From positions 930,001-994,000 of the forward strand of contig CP144169.1 in assembly GCA_039636785.1 (NCBI GenBank): 64,000 nucleotides of DNA, in the 5' to 3' direction. Positions 1 to 8,564 of this stretch are shown here, piece after piece (the stretch's first letter is position 1; each line of letters begins with the position of its first letter). The notes beneath the pieces were generated by a model that was not told the origin of the DNA, made no database searches, and saw nothing but the letters and a program-made list of their open reading frames with translations. The DNA is from Micrococcaceae bacterium Sec5.7 (GTDB taxonomy: Bacteria > Actinomycetota > Actinomycetes > Actinomycetales > Micrococcaceae). A program made the translations under genes and the position numbers.

Positions 1-420
1 CAGCACGGCGGGTCCGGCCTGGCCGGCGATATCGGTAACTGCCTTGGCCAGCCAGCCGTCCTTTTCCTTGCGGGTACGCAGCCCCCGGACCCGGTGGACC
101 TGCTCGGCGGCATTCACCAGGTGGAAGTAGAACGCGAACGCGCGCACAAGGTCGGTTGCCTGCTCAAGCGGCAGCGAGGCGAGCAGCTCGCGGACCTGGG
201 CAACGACGTCGTGCGCGCTCCAGGGGCCCGTGGCATCGGCTCCGCCGCGGGCGGCTTCCTTCGATTCCTTGGTCAGCAGGCGCACCTGCTCCACCAGTGC
301 CAGGAGCTCGGGCCCGTGCTGGCGGACCAGCGACTCCCCCAGCAGGGTCGATACCCGGCGTACGTCTGCCCGCAGTTCGGAAGCGAGGTCTGAGCCGGAA
401 TTCATTGCAGTGTCAGCCAT
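1..420 (-). CDS. ppc: Phosphoenolpyruvate carboxylase, N-terminal part (cut by window edge)
   Basis: The enzyme adds bicarbonate to phosphoenolpyruvate to give oxaloacetate, an anaplerotic reaction in the cytoplasm. Only the first 140 residues lie in the window; the gene runs off the left edge. The N-terminus reads as PEPC: a helix with [15 protein letters not shown], then [11 protein letters not shown], then [35 protein letters not shown], where the family's conserved N-terminal helix bundle sits. The start is ATG at 420; a second in-frame ATG at 405 is also possible. The catalytic His and Arg residues lie beyond the edge, so intactness cannot be judged. Confidence 0.88.
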   Translation of the reverse strand, partial: MADTAMNSGSDLASELRADVRRVSTLLGESLVRQHGPELLALVEQVRLLTKESKEAARGGADATGPWSAHDVVAQVRELLASLPLEQATDLVRAFAFYFHLVNAAEQVHRVRGLRTRKEKDGWLAKAVTDIAGQAGPAVL

Positions 421-537
421 GGAAACGTTTCTTTCGAGGGTTCGGACGTGGCTCGTACACTGCGCTGGATACTGTGAGCCGGGTTACGTGTTCCTATGGG
501 ATGTTACCCGCAGCCGCCGCGCCGTGGGGAATCCGTC

Positions 538-1395
538 TCAGATACTGTCCGGCTGGTACTGCGCCTGGTATTCCTCATGGATCCTGCGCCAGGCAGGCAG
601 TTCAGTCTCCATCCAGGGCGGCCAGTCCGCTTCCCTGCCCTCCAGCGCCTCCTGCAGATGGTCCAGGTGCACATGCCAGCCGGCCAGGCTCATGGTCACG
701 GCATCATCCGGCGCGGAAACGATATTGGTGAACGTGAGGCGGGTGCCCTGCTTGCTTCCGCCGCCTGCAGTGTCCGGAACACGCACGATGGCGGCCTCCA
801 GCTCCCAGCGCAGCAAGCCGTGCTGGCTGTTGCTGTGTTCAAAGAGGTGCGGAGGCTCCGAGCGGAGCACCTCGCCGTGCCACCACTCGAGTTCGCCGTC
901 CTCACCGTTGAGCCACTGGAGGCTGAACTCGGAGCCTGGCTGGGCAGAGCCGCGGGCGGCCGCCCACCATTTGGACGTCTGGGCGGGATCGGTAATCGCC
1001 GCCCAGACCGCTTCAACGGGGTGCGCATATTCGCGGACGAACGTCAGCCGCACCGTGCCGTCGTCGAGGCGTTCCAGCGTGCCCAGCGGGTGGCGGCTCA
1101 TGTCCTTGTTGATGCTTTCGTTGGCCTTGTTTGCGGCGATGCCGCTACGGTAGCGGTCCAGCCAGCCTGCGAGTTCGTTGAAGGGCGCGGCCGCCAGCGA
1201 GTAGATGCGCTGCTGGCCACGGGGCTCGACCAGCACGAATCCTGCTTCCCGCAACAGCCGCAGGTGTTTAGACGTGCCGGGCTGGCTGAGTCCGAGCAGC
1301 TCCACGAGTTCCCCAGTGCTGCGCGGCTGCTCCAGGAGGAACTCCAGAATCCTGCGGCGCTGGGGTTCCACCAGCATCTCGAATGCCTTTTGCAT
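538..1395 (-). CDS. ArsR-family regulator fused to an SRPBCC (AHSA1-like) domain
   Basis: This 285-residue protein joins an N-terminal winged helix (about residues 5-75, with LLGLSQPGTSKHLRLLREAG as recognition helix) to a C-terminal SRPBCC/START-like domain (about 110-285, with VEAVWAAITDPAQTSKWW). ArsR proteins normally repress operons and respond to a ligand; AHSA1-like domains bind hydrophobic ligands. The fusion suggests the second domain is the sensor, which is inference. No Cys metal-site signature of the metal-sensing ArsR branch is visible, so a metal response is unlikely. The chosen start is ATG at 1395; the preceding TTG at 1398 is the alternative. It is divergent from the endonuclease gene and may control it or itself. 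Confidence 0.8.
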   Translation of the reverse strand: MQKAFEMLVEPQRRRILEFLLEQPRSTGELVELLGLSQPGTSKHLRLLREAGFVLVEPRGQQRIYSLAAAPFNELAGWLDRYRSGIAANKANESINKDMSRHPLGTLERLDDGTVRLTFVREYAHPVEAVWAAITDPAQTSKWWAAARGSAQPGSEFSLQWLNGEDGELEWWHGEVLRSEPPHLFEHSNSQHGLLRWELEAAIVRVPDTAGGGSKQGTRLTFTNIVSAPDDAVTMSLAGWHVHLDHLQEALEGREADWPPWMETELPAWRRIHEEYQAQYQPDSI

Positions 1396-1592
1396 CAAAT
1401 GAGTCTACTACGCAGTTATATAACCGGCAAGTTATTTTGAGGAGTGCCCGGCTCCCGCGACGCGGATCCGGGGATGGGTCCGGCGCTACTCTTCCCCGCC
1501 GACAGTATTTGACATATCTTGAACTGTCTTTGACAAAACCTGTCGATGCAAACCGTGCCGATTCTGCGCCCATTCCGCCCCGAGGAGCCACC

Positions 1593-2792
1593 GTGATCCC
1601 TGCACCGCCCTTCCCCGCTCTTGATGCCCGAACCGACAGGGCTGGACGCAGCCCGCTGGTGGCACTGACGCTGATCTTCGGCCTGCTTTTCGCCGGACTC
1701 GTGGCGCAGTCGGCTTCCGCGCCGGAATCGCAAGCGGCCCCGCCGCTCACCTTTTTGCAGGCCATGGCCACACAGAACGGTTCGACGGCGGCGGTGACGG
1801 GTTACGTCGTCGGGCAACCGACAGCGGCCACCACTGTTATCCGGAGCGGTTTCAACGCCGACACAGCCATCGCGGTCGCCGACACAGCCGCAGAGACGAA
1901 CACCGCCAGGATTCTCTACCTCCAGGTGACCACGGCCTTCCGCACGCAGTTCGGCCTGGTGAGCAACCCGTCCCTCATGGGCAAAAAGATCGAGGTGACC
2001 GGCCAGCTGACCGCATACTTCTCGCACCCGGGACTCAAGAGCCCCAGCAGCATGGCCACTGCCGGCGGCACCACGCCGGCTCCGACGCCCGCCCCCACAC
2101 CGACGCCGGGTGACTACTACGGACCGGCCGCCGGCAAGACCGGAACGGCGCTGAAGAGCAGCCTCCACCAGATCATCTCGGTACAGCAGAAGCTCAGCTA
2201 CGACCAGGTGTGGGATGCACTCAAGGACACGGACCAGGACCCCGCCAACAGCACCAACGTCATCCTTCTGTACACGGGGCGTTCGCAGCCCAAGAGCACC
2301 AATGGTGGCGGCGTGGACGACTGGAACCGCGAGCATGTCTGGGCCAAGTCCCACGGCGGCTTCGGCACAGCCACAGGACCGGGCACCGACGTCCACCATC
2401 TGCGGCCCACTGACGTAACGGTCAATTCGGACCGCGGCAACAAGGACTTCGACATGGGCGGTACCCAGTCCGTGGAGGCGCCCGGCAACTACACCGACGC
2501 CGATTCCTGGGAGCCCCGCAACGTTGTCAAGGGCGACGTAGCACGGATGATCATGTACATGGCTGTCCGCTACGAGGGCGGCGACGGCTTCGCCGACCTT
2601 GAAATGAACAACTCCGTCAGTAACGGCACGGCGCCGTACATGGGCAAGATGAGCGTCCTGCTGGAATGGAACCGGATCGATCCGCCGGACGCATTCGAGC
2701 AGCGCCGGAACCAGCGCATCTTTGAGCAGTGGCAGGGCAACCGCAACCCCTTTGTGGATCACCCGGAGTACGCGAACTCCATCTGGAGCTAA
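1593..2792 (+). CDS. Secreted endonuclease I family nuclease with N-terminal OB-like domain
   Basis: The predicted product has 399 residues and is probably exported. It begins at GTG 1593 behind a good GAGGAG ribosome site; the reading frame is open further upstream but would overlap the divergent gene. A hydrophobic segment (LVALTLIFGLLFAGL) ending at ASA forms the signal peptide. Next comes an OB-like domain of the DUF6359 type (GYVVGQP through KKIEVTGQLTAYF), a Pro/Thr linker (about residues 160-170), and an endonuclease I domain with catalytic-type motifs WNREHVWAKSH and TDVHHLRPTD. Such enzymes degrade extracellular DNA non-specifically, giving nutrients. The domain architecture, with OB-fold before nuclease, is common in secreted bacterial nucleases. 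Confidence 0.85.
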   Translation: MIPAPPFPALDARTDRAGRSPLVALTLIFGLLFAGLVAQSASAPESQAAPPLTFLQAMATQNGSTAAVTGYVVGQPTAATTVIRSGFNADTAIAVADTAAETNTARILYLQVTTAFRTQFGLVSNPSLMGKKIEVTGQLTAYFSHPGLKSPSSMATAGGTTPAPTPAPTPTPGDYYGPAAGKTGTALKSSLHQIISVQQKLSYDQVWDALKDTDQDPANSTNVILLYTGRSQPKSTNGGGVDDWNREHVWAKSHGGFGTATGPGTDVHHLRPTDVTVNSDRGNKDFDMGGTQSVEAPGNYTDADSWEPRNVVKGDVARMIMYMAVRYEGGDGFADLEMNNSVSNGTAPYMGKMSVLLEWNRIDPPDAFEQRRNQRIFEQWQGNRNPFVDHPEYANSIWS

Positions 2793-2813
2793 CGCCGCCA
2801 ATCAGCCCAACCG

Positions 2814-2870
2814 GGTAGCAGCAGACGCTGTTTTGAGCCCGGCGCCCTCATAAGGACGTCTGCTGCTACC
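2814..2870. repeat. 14-bp perfect inverted repeat between endonuclease and DUF1684 genes
   Basis: Arms GGTAGCAGCAGACG (2814-2827) and its exact complement (2857-2870) are separated by 29 nt that themselves hold GGCGCC. It follows the nuclease stop codon by 22 nt and could act as a terminator, but no T-run follows. Confidence 0.65.
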
Positions 2871-2881
2871 TACTTGGCGGC

Positions 2882-2900
2882 GGGGCGGGGCGGGGCGGGG
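2882..2900 (+). repeat. (GGGGC)n tract forming a canonical G-quadruplex motif
   Basis: Four GGGG tracts are separated by single C residues (GGGGCGGGGCGGGGCGGGG). They lie 64 nt upstream of the DUF1684 start codon. One-base loops give the most stable type of intramolecular quadruplex. Being on the sense strand, it could also form in the mRNA leader. Confidence 0.8.
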
Positions 2901-2963
2901 CGGAATTCCTGACTCCCGCATAGGGTTAACGCCAAGGCAGCCATTCATCACCCTGGAGGAACC

Positions 2964-3803
2964 ATGAGCACCCCCGCAGACGCGCAGCTGGACCGCTGGA
3001 ACCGGTTCCGGAACAGCCGCAACGCGGCCCTCGCCACGGAGCACGGCTGGCTGACGCTCACATCCTTCCAATGGCTGGAAAGCCAGCCAGCCGCCGTCGA
3101 ACTCGCCCCGGGACTGTGGTCCACGGACGGCACGACGGCGACACTCACCGCCGTGGGACAGGACGGGCTGACGCTTGTGGAAACCGGCGAGGCCGTGGAA
3201 GGCACCATCACGGCGACGCTGGCCGACGAGGAGTCCCTCATGTGGGTGCAGTACGGCGGTGCGGACGGCAAGCAGGTAGTGGTGGAACTCGCCATGAGGG
3301 CAGACAAATACGCCGTCCGCACACGGGACGCGAAGTCCCCGGTGCTCACCGGGTTCGACGGCGTTCCCACCTTCGGCTACCGCCCTGATCTGGTGATCGA
3401 GGCCAGATATGAGGCGTATCCGGAACCTGTTGCCGTACCGATCGGGACGGCGAACCCGTTGGTTGACGGCATGCACGAATCAGTGGGCGAGGTGGTGTTC
3501 CGGATCCCTGGAACTGACCACGAATACCGGCTTCAGGCAGAGGACGAAAAGCTCGGCGCCCTGACCGTCACGTTCCACGACGGCACCAACGCAGGCCCCG
3601 ACGGAGACGGAGAAACAGCCGAATGGCGCAAGGTCGCCACCGCACGGCCCCGCCCGGATAGCACCGTGATCCTGGACTTCAACCGGGCCATCAACTACCC
3701 CAGCGCCTTCACGCCATACGGCACGTGCCCCATGCCCGTGAAGAACAACAGCCTCGACGCGAAGATCGAGGCCGGCGAAAAACAGCCGTCTTCCGGCGAT
3801 TGA
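2964..3803 (+). CDS. DUF1684 domain-containing protein
   Basis: The 279-residue cytosolic protein starts at ATG 2964 after a GGAGGA ribosome site. The N-terminal block LDRWNRFRNSRNAALA, TEHGWLTLTSFQWL and the late block LDFNRAINYPSAFTPYGTC(P)MP are the family's hallmark sequences. The function of DUF1684 is unknown. No signal peptide or membrane segment is seen. It stands alone between a nuclease gene and a convergent acyl-CoA dehydrogenase operon, so context gives no role. Confidence 0.85.
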   Translation: MSTPADAQLDRWNRFRNSRNAALATEHGWLTLTSFQWLESQPAAVELAPGLWSTDGTTATLTAVGQDGLTLVETGEAVEGTITATLADEESLMWVQYGGADGKQVVVELAMRADKYAVRTRDAKSPVLTGFDGVPTFGYRPDLVIEARYEAYPEPVAVPIGTANPLVDGMHESVGEVVFRIPGTDHEYRLQAEDEKLGALTVTFHDGTNAGPDGDGETAEWRKVATARPRPDSTVILDFNRAINYPSAFTPYGTCPMPVKNNSLDAKIEAGEKQPSSGD

Positions 3804-3874
3804 GCCGGGGCCACGACCGCCGGGTTCCCTGACCGGGCCTGCGAAGTCAGGGGGCGGGTGGGGAGCGAAGTCCA

Positions 3875-3898
3875 GGGCTCGGCAAGCTCAACCACCGG
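3875..3898 (-). repeat. REP-like intergenic element, copy A
   Basis: On the minus strand this reads CCGGTGGTTGAGCTTGCCGA and continues GCCC. It is a diverged copy of the elements at 54953-54980 and 56653-56680. All three copies are intergenic and lie close to a stop codon. Confidence 0.6.
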
Positions 3899-3916
3899 GC
3901 AACAGTTCGACCAGCG

Positions 3917-5167
3917 CTAAACGATCGCGGAGACCCCTGTGACGGCGCGGCCCACGATCAACGTGTTGATCTCATACGAGCCCTCATAGGTGTAGATGGC
4001 CTCGGCGTCCGCGAAGATCTTGGCCATCCGGTAGTCGGTCACAATCCCGTTGCCGCCCAGAATCGACCGTCCCAAGGCCACCGTTTCGCGCATCCGCGCG
4101 CTGATGTAGGACTTGGCAAGCGCAACCTGCGGCATGTCGGCACCGCTGAGCCGGTGCCCGGTGAGGTCATCGTTTTCGTCGTCCTGCAGCTGCGCTATCC
4201 GCACCATCATGCCCATGCTCGCCACCGCGTTTCCCAGCATCGTGACCAGCTGCTGCTGGATGAGCTGAAACTTCGCCAGCGGCCTGCCGAACTGCTGACG
4301 TTCGACGGCGTACTGCCGGGCGACGTCGAACGCCGCCAGCTGCTGCCCCACCGCCTGCCACGCCACCAGGATCCTGGATCCGCGCAGCAGTGCGTTGGTG
4401 TCCTCGAAGCTGTTGATGCCGGCAAAGCGGTCGGCCTCGGAAACACGTACGTCCTCGAACACGATGTCCGCATTCTGCACGGTGCGCAGGGCGATCTTGT
4501 TCTCGATTTTCCGCCGGCCCACCCCCGGCAGGGTGGCGTCCACAACGAAGCCGCGGACCGAGCCGTCGGCCTCGTCCAGCGCCCACACCAGCATGTAGTC
4601 GCAGAACGTCCCGTTCCCGATCCAGCGTTTGGCGCCGTTAAGCACCCAGCAGTCACCGCCGTCGTCGGCACCTCCTGTCAAACCCGATATCCGGCGGGCC
4701 CGGGTCTCCATGCCGCCGGCAACGTCCGAGCCGTGATCCGGCTCAGTGAGCGCGAAGGCGCCGGTGGTGCGGAGGCTCGAGGCGTCGTCGAGCAGGCGCG
4801 CCTTCTGCTCCTCGGAGCCAAATTCGTAGAGCGCCTCCACAAAGAGATCGTGGTGCACCAGGAAAAAGGTGGCGATCGAGGTGTCCACACGCGTCATTTC
4901 GGCGATGACCAGACCGGAAAACAGGTAGCTGTAGCCGCGCTGGGCAGGCGTGCTCAGTTCCAGGGCCGCGAGCTTGGGCAGGATGTGCGCGGGAAACTCC
5001 GCCTTGTTCCACCACTCCCCCGCGTACGGGGCGATCTCCCGCTCCAGGAATTCACGCAGCTCATTGAGCTTGCGCTGCTCCGGGGCGCTGAGGAGTGATT
5101 CGAAGTCGAAGAAGTCGGCGGTGGGAAGGGACTCCACCAATTCGGCGGACACCGGCGCCTGCGTCAC
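3917..5167 (-). CDS. Acyl-CoA dehydrogenase (glutaryl-CoA dehydrogenase-like)
   Basis: A 416-residue FAD flavoprotein that would oxidise an acyl-CoA at the alpha-beta bond and pass electrons to ETF. Visible family features are the N-terminal helical domain ([13 protein letters not shown]), the middle-domain FAD motif [16 protein letters not shown], the [20 protein letters not shown] beta-strand region, and the C-terminal [36 protein letters not shown] block with the flavin-contacting [18 protein letters not shown] and the C-terminal block resemble glutaryl-CoA dehydrogenases, but the substrate cannot be assigned. Its ATG overlaps the stop codon of the SDR gene by 4 nt (ATGA type), so the two are translationally coupled. 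Confidence 0.85.
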   Translation of the reverse strand: MTQAPVSAELVESLPTADFFDFESLLSAPEQRKLNELREFLEREIAPYAGEWWNKAEFPAHILPKLAALELSTPAQRGYSYLFSGLVIAEMTRVDTSIATFFLVHHDLFVEALYEFGSEEQKARLLDDASSLRTTGAFALTEPDHGSDVAGGMETRARRISGLTGGADDGGDCWVLNGAKRWIGNGTFCDYMLVWALDEADGSVRGFVVDATLPGVGRRKIENKIALRTVQNADIVFEDVRVSEADRFAGINSFEDTNALLRGSRILVAWQAVGQQLAAFDVARQYAVERQQFGRPLAKFQLIQQQLVTMLGNAVASMGMMVRIAQLQDDENDDLTGHRLSGADMPQVALAKSYISARMRETVALGRSILGGNGIVTDYRMAKIFADAEAIYTYEGSYEINTLIVGRAVTGVSAIV

Positions 5168-5991
5168 TTTGGCCCCATCCGGATGGCGCCGTCCAGGCGG
5201 ATGGTTTCACCGTTCAGCATGGCGTTTTCCACGATGTGCGCGGCGAGGTTGGCGTACTCGGCCGGACGGCCGAGTCGGGACGGGTGCGGCACTTGCAGGC
5301 CCAGCGAATCCTGGGCTTCCTGCGGCAGCCCGGCCATCATGGGGGTTTCGAAAATGCCCGGCGCGATTGTCACCACACGCACCAGCGAGCGAGCCAGTTC
5401 GCGGGCCAGCGGCAGCGTCATGGCAGCCACGGCGCCCTTGGAGGCAGCGTAGGCGGGCTGGCCGATCTGGCCGTCGAACGCGGCAACGGAGGCGGTGTTG
5501 ATGATAACGCCGCGCTCCGGACCGCCGAGCTCCGTGGTGGCTGGTTCGGTGGCCACCATGGCTGCAGCGGCAAGGCGGATCACGTTGAACGTGCCCACGA
5601 GGTTGATCTGGATGACGCGGCTGAAGTTCTCCAGCGGCAGCACACCGTCGCGTCCGAGCACCTTGCCGGGAGTGGCGATGCCGGCACAGTTGACGAGGAT
5701 CCGCAGGGCGCCCAGGGCAACGGCGGCGTCGACGGCGGCCTGCACCTGTTCCTCGCTGGTCACGTCGGCGGGGACAAAAACGGCGGAGTTCCCTGCGCCG
5801 GGGGCAGCGGCGCCGACAGCGGACGCGGCACCACCGGAAGCGTTCAACTCGGAGGCATAAGCCGCCCCGGCAGATGACGGCAGATCCGCCAGGACCACGG
5901 ATGCCCCGGCGTCGAACAGTCGCTTGGCGGTGGCGGCGCCCAGCCCGGAGGCCCCGCCGGTAATCAGCGCGACAGTACCCTTGATGTCCAT
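5164..5991 (-). CDS. SDR-family 3-hydroxyacyl-CoA dehydrogenase-like oxidoreductase
   Basis: A 275-residue short-chain dehydrogenase. It has the Rossmann nucleotide motif [15 protein letters not shown] near the N-terminus, the NCAGIA motif, and the catalytic triad in [20 protein letters not shown] (Ser, Tyr, Lys). The closest type is the 17-beta-HSD10-like 3-hydroxyacyl-CoA dehydrogenase, which catalyses the third step of beta-oxidation. The start is ATG 5991, where GGAGGA lies 3 nt upstream; a longer frame to 6015 lacks such a site. A Gly/Ala-rich insertion (about residues 60-70) is unusual for the family. It is the first gene of an operon with the acyl-CoA dehydrogenase. Confidence 0.85.
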   Translation of the reverse strand: MDIKGTVALITGGASGLGAATAKRLFDAGASVVLADLPSSAGAAYASELNASGGAASAVGAAAPGAGNSAVFVPADVTSEEQVQAAVDAAVALGALRILVNCAGIATPGKVLGRDGVLPLENFSRVIQINLVGTFNVIRLAAAAMVATEPATTELGGPERGVIINTASVAAFDGQIGQPAYAASKGAVAAMTLPLARELARSLVRVVTIAPGIFETPMMAGLPQEAQDSLGLQVPHPSRLGRPAEYANLAAHIVENAMLNGETIRLDGAIRMGPK

Positions 5992-6026
5992 ACATCCTCC
6001 TTGATGCGAAACCATATCCGGCAGTG

Positions 6027-6046
6027 AACATTAGTTAGTGAATGTT
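6027..6046. promoter_or_regulatory. Inverted repeat between SDR and GH76 genes, possible operator
   Basis: AACATT and AATGTT (6027-6032 and 6041-6046) are exact complements separated by 8 nt. The site lies 36 nt upstream of the SDR start codon and in the divergent intergenic region. Size and position fit a TetR-type operator for the fatty-acyl pair, but no regulator gene is adjacent. Confidence 0.35.
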
Positions 6047-6154
6047 AACTGAATTGCATCGGCTGCGCACTTCCGCCTTCCTTCATGACAGCCCCCCCAA
6101 CCCCGGATCCCGGCCCCCGGCCACTGCCGGCACCACTCCCGATAGGCTGGAATC

Positions 6155-7345
6155 ATGACTTCGCCTGACGTGTCCGCCGCCCGTGCAGACTGGCCGGACC
6201 GCGCCAACGAGGCCGCCCGTTCGGTGACCGGGCTGTTCGGGCAACGGCTGTTCTTTCTGCCCGGCACCCACGTTGCCGCGGTCGCACGCCCATCCGGCCG
6301 GATCAGGAATCTCTTCCGGCCATGGCACTACTGGTGGCAGGCGCATTACGTCGACTGCCTGGTGGATGCGGGCCGCCGCGAGCTGGGCGGCGCATTCAAG
6401 TTCAACGGCGCCGACCGTCCCAGTGCAGGCAAGCTCGCCTCGCAGCTGGTCACCGGGATCAGGCTGCGTAATTTCCTCACCTTTGTGAACAGCTACTACG
6501 ACGACATGGCATGGCTGGCGTTGTCCACCCTGAGGCTGGAGGAACTCGCCGAAGAGACCCGGAAGCCCGGCCGCCGCCGCAACGCCACGGTCCGCAGGAG
6601 CCTGAAGCTGCAGTTCGATTCTGCCTCCACGGACGATCTCGGCGGCGGCACGTTCTGGAGCAGGAAGCGCGACTTCAAGAACACCCCGGCTACAGCACCT
6701 GTCGCTCTCCATTACGCGCGCACCGGGAATACTGCCCGGGCCCAGGCGCTCCTGGACTGGCTGGATGCCAAGCTCTTCGACCCCGCCCAGGGCCTGTATC
6801 TGGACGGGCTGCGGATCAGCAAAACCGGGGAAGTGCTCGTGGAAAGGGCCATCTACACGTACAACCAGGGCCCCGTGCTGGGCGCACTGCTGGAGCTCGG
6901 CGGCCAGTCCAATCTGGACCGCGCCGCAACGGTGGTGGACGCTGTGGCGCGGAGCCTGACGCTGCCGGCAGCGCGCGCAGCGACCGGCGGATCCGGCCAA
7001 AACTCCACGGTGCTGCGCTGCCGTGGAACGGGCGACGGCGGCCTGTTCACCGGGATTCTGGCACGGTACCTTGCGCTGGCAGCGGTGGACGGACGCCTGC
7101 CGCCAGCTACAAGAGCCGCGGCCGCCCGGCTCGTCACGGACACGGCGGAGGCGTTCTGGTCCGGCCGCCGCACAGTGGCAGCGGACGAACGCCTGGCCGG
7201 ATACGGCGGAATCCACGTCTTTTCCATCCATCCGGAAAAACCGGCGAGGCAGACGTATCCGCCGGGTGCCGCCGTCGAGCTTTCCACCCAGCTGCAGGCG
7301 TGGATGGTGCTGGAAGCGGCGGCGACGGTGACCGCCGGTAAATAA
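6155..7345 (+). CDS. Glycoside hydrolase family 76 protein (alpha-1,6-mannanase-like)
   Basis: A 396-residue protein with an alpha/alpha-barrel repeat pattern and the GH76 Asp-Asp catalytic signature in NSYYDDMAWLALS (about residues 109-121). Other family blocks are HYWWQAHYVDCLVDAG and ATYTYNQG-like sequence AIYTYNQGPVLGALLELG. GH76 enzymes cleave alpha-1,6-mannan, as in fungal and yeast cell walls or lipomannan. No signal peptide is visible, so it is predicted to be cytosolic, which is unusual for a polymer-degrading mannanase and fits a role on imported oligosaccharides or an endogenous glycan (inference). Confidence 0.85.
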   Translation: MTSPDVSAARADWPDRANEAARSVTGLFGQRLFFLPGTHVAAVARPSGRIRNLFRPWHYWWQAHYVDCLVDAGRRELGGAFKFNGADRPSAGKLASQLVTGIRLRNFLTFVNSYYDDMAWLALSTLRLEELAEETRKPGRRRNATVRRSLKLQFDSASTDDLGGGTFWSRKRDFKNTPATAPVALHYARTGNTARAQALLDWLDAKLFDPAQGLYLDGLRISKTGEVLVERAIYTYNQGPVLGALLELGGQSNLDRAATVVDAVARSLTLPAARAATGGSGQNSTVLRCRGTGDGGLFTGILARYLALAAVDGRLPPATRAAAARLVTDTAEAFWSGRRTVAADERLAGYGGIHVFSIHPEKPARQTYPPGAAVELSTQLQAWMVLEAAATVTAGK

Positions 7346-7408
7346 GTCACGCAAAAGTTACGTAATTGATGTGATCCTAATCACTTAAGCCGTTTTCGGC
7401 TTGGATGG

Positions 7409-7427
7409 TTAGGTTTGGCTAACCTAC
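7409..7427. promoter_or_regulatory. IdeR/DtxR-type iron box
   Basis: TTAGGTTTGGCTAACCTAC differs from the 19-bp DtxR/IdeR consensus TTAGGTTAGGCTAACCTAA at only two positions. It lies 81 nt upstream of the iron-importer operon, where an iron-loaded repressor would block transcription. Confidence 0.85.
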
Positions 7428-7507
7428 AGTTTCTCGAGTGAGCCTCCCCTAACTTACCGGCTCGACAGGACCTTGGTCCGCAGACTTTTTCGCAGAAAGT
7501 AGCCCCC

Positions 7508-8560
7508 ATGAAGATCCGCAACAACGCTCTGGCCGGGATCGCACTCGCCGCCGCACTCGGACTGGCAGCCTGCGGCTCCAGCGCCACACCCCCCGCCGCC
7601 ACAGGCTCCGCATCCGGAGATGCCAAACCAACCGGTGAGATCACGGTCTACAACGCCCAGCACGAAAGCCTGACCAAGGAATGGGTGGACGCGTTCACCG
7701 CGGAGACCGGCGTCAAGGTCACCCTGCGCAACGGCGAAGACCCGGAGATGGCCCAGCAGATCATCCAGGAAGGCCAGGCCTCGCCCGCCGATGTCTTCCT
7801 CACGGAGAACTCCCCGGCCATGGCCCAGGTTGAGAATGCGGGCCTGTTCGCTGACGTGGACAAGGCCACCACGGAGCAGGTGCCGGCCGAATTCCGCCCG
7901 AGCACCAACAAGTGGACCGGCATCGCCGCCCGCTCCACGGTCCTGGCCTACGACAAGACCAAGCTGAGCGAAGACAAGCTCCCCAAGTCCATGCTGGACC
8001 TGGCCAAGCCGGAGTGGAAGGGGAAGTGGGGTGCTTCCCCGTCCGGAGCCGACTTCCAGGCGATCGTTGCCGCGCTGCTGGAGCTCAAGGGCGAGGCCGC
8101 AGCCGAAGAATGGCTCAAGGCCATGAAGGAGAACGCCAAGGACTACAAGGGCAACAGCGCCGCCATGAAGGCCGTCAACGCCGGCGACGTGGAGGCCGCC
8201 CTGATCTACCACTACTACTACTTCGGCGACCAGGCCAAGACCGGTGAAAACTCCAAGAACGTGGGCCAGTACTACTTCAAGAACCAGGACCCGGGCGCGT
8301 TCCTCTCCGTTTCCGGCGGCGGTGTGCTGAAGTCGTCCAAGAATGCTGCCGCAGCGCAGGCCTTCCTGAAATTCATCACCGGTAAGAAGGGCCAGGAAGT
8401 CCTTCAGCAGGGCACCTCCTTCGAGTACGCCATTGCTTCCGACATTCCGTCCAATGACAAGCTGGTGCCCATCAAGGATCTGCAGGCTCCCAAGGTTGAC
8501 CCCGCCAAGCTGAACTCCGAGAAGGTCACCGAGCTGATGAACACGGCAGGACTGCTGTAA
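7508..8560 (+). CDS. Iron ABC transporter substrate-binding lipoprotein (FbpA/FutA-like)
   Basis: A 350-residue periplasmic-type binding protein tethered as a lipoprotein. The signal peptide ALAGIALAAALGLAAC gives a lipobox with the lipidated Cys at about residue 19. The mature part starts EITVYNAQHESLTKEWVDAF, the start of ferric-binding proteins, followed by NGEDPEMAQQIIQEGQASPADVF, typical of the FbpA family. The Tyr pair in the YHYYYFGDQ segment matches the iron-coordinating Tyr region of the family. It heads a tight three-gene operon under the iron box and would bind Fe(III) for the downstream permease. Confidence 0.88.
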   Translation: MKIRNNALAGIALAAALGLAACGSSATPPAATGSASGDAKPTGEITVYNAQHESLTKEWVDAFTAETGVKVTLRNGEDPEMAQQIIQEGQASPADVFLTENSPAMAQVENAGLFADVDKATTEQVPAEFRPSTNKWTGIAARSTVLAYDKTKLSEDKLPKSMLDLAKPEWKGKWGASPSGADFQAIVAALLELKGEAAAEEWLKAMKENAKDYKGNSAAMKAVNAGDVEAALIYHYYYFGDQAKTGENSKNVGQYYFKNQDPGAFLSVSGGGVLKSSKNAAAAQAFLKFITGKKGQEVLQQGTSFEYAIASDIPSNDKLVPIKDLQAPKVDPAKLNSEKVTELMNTAGLL

Positions 8561-8564
8561 TTCG

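Noticed and set aside
1383..1592. N-terminal extension of the endonuclease frame
   Set aside because: It overlaps the start of the divergent ArsR fusion, contains no signal sequence, and a good ribosome site precedes the GTG at 1593.
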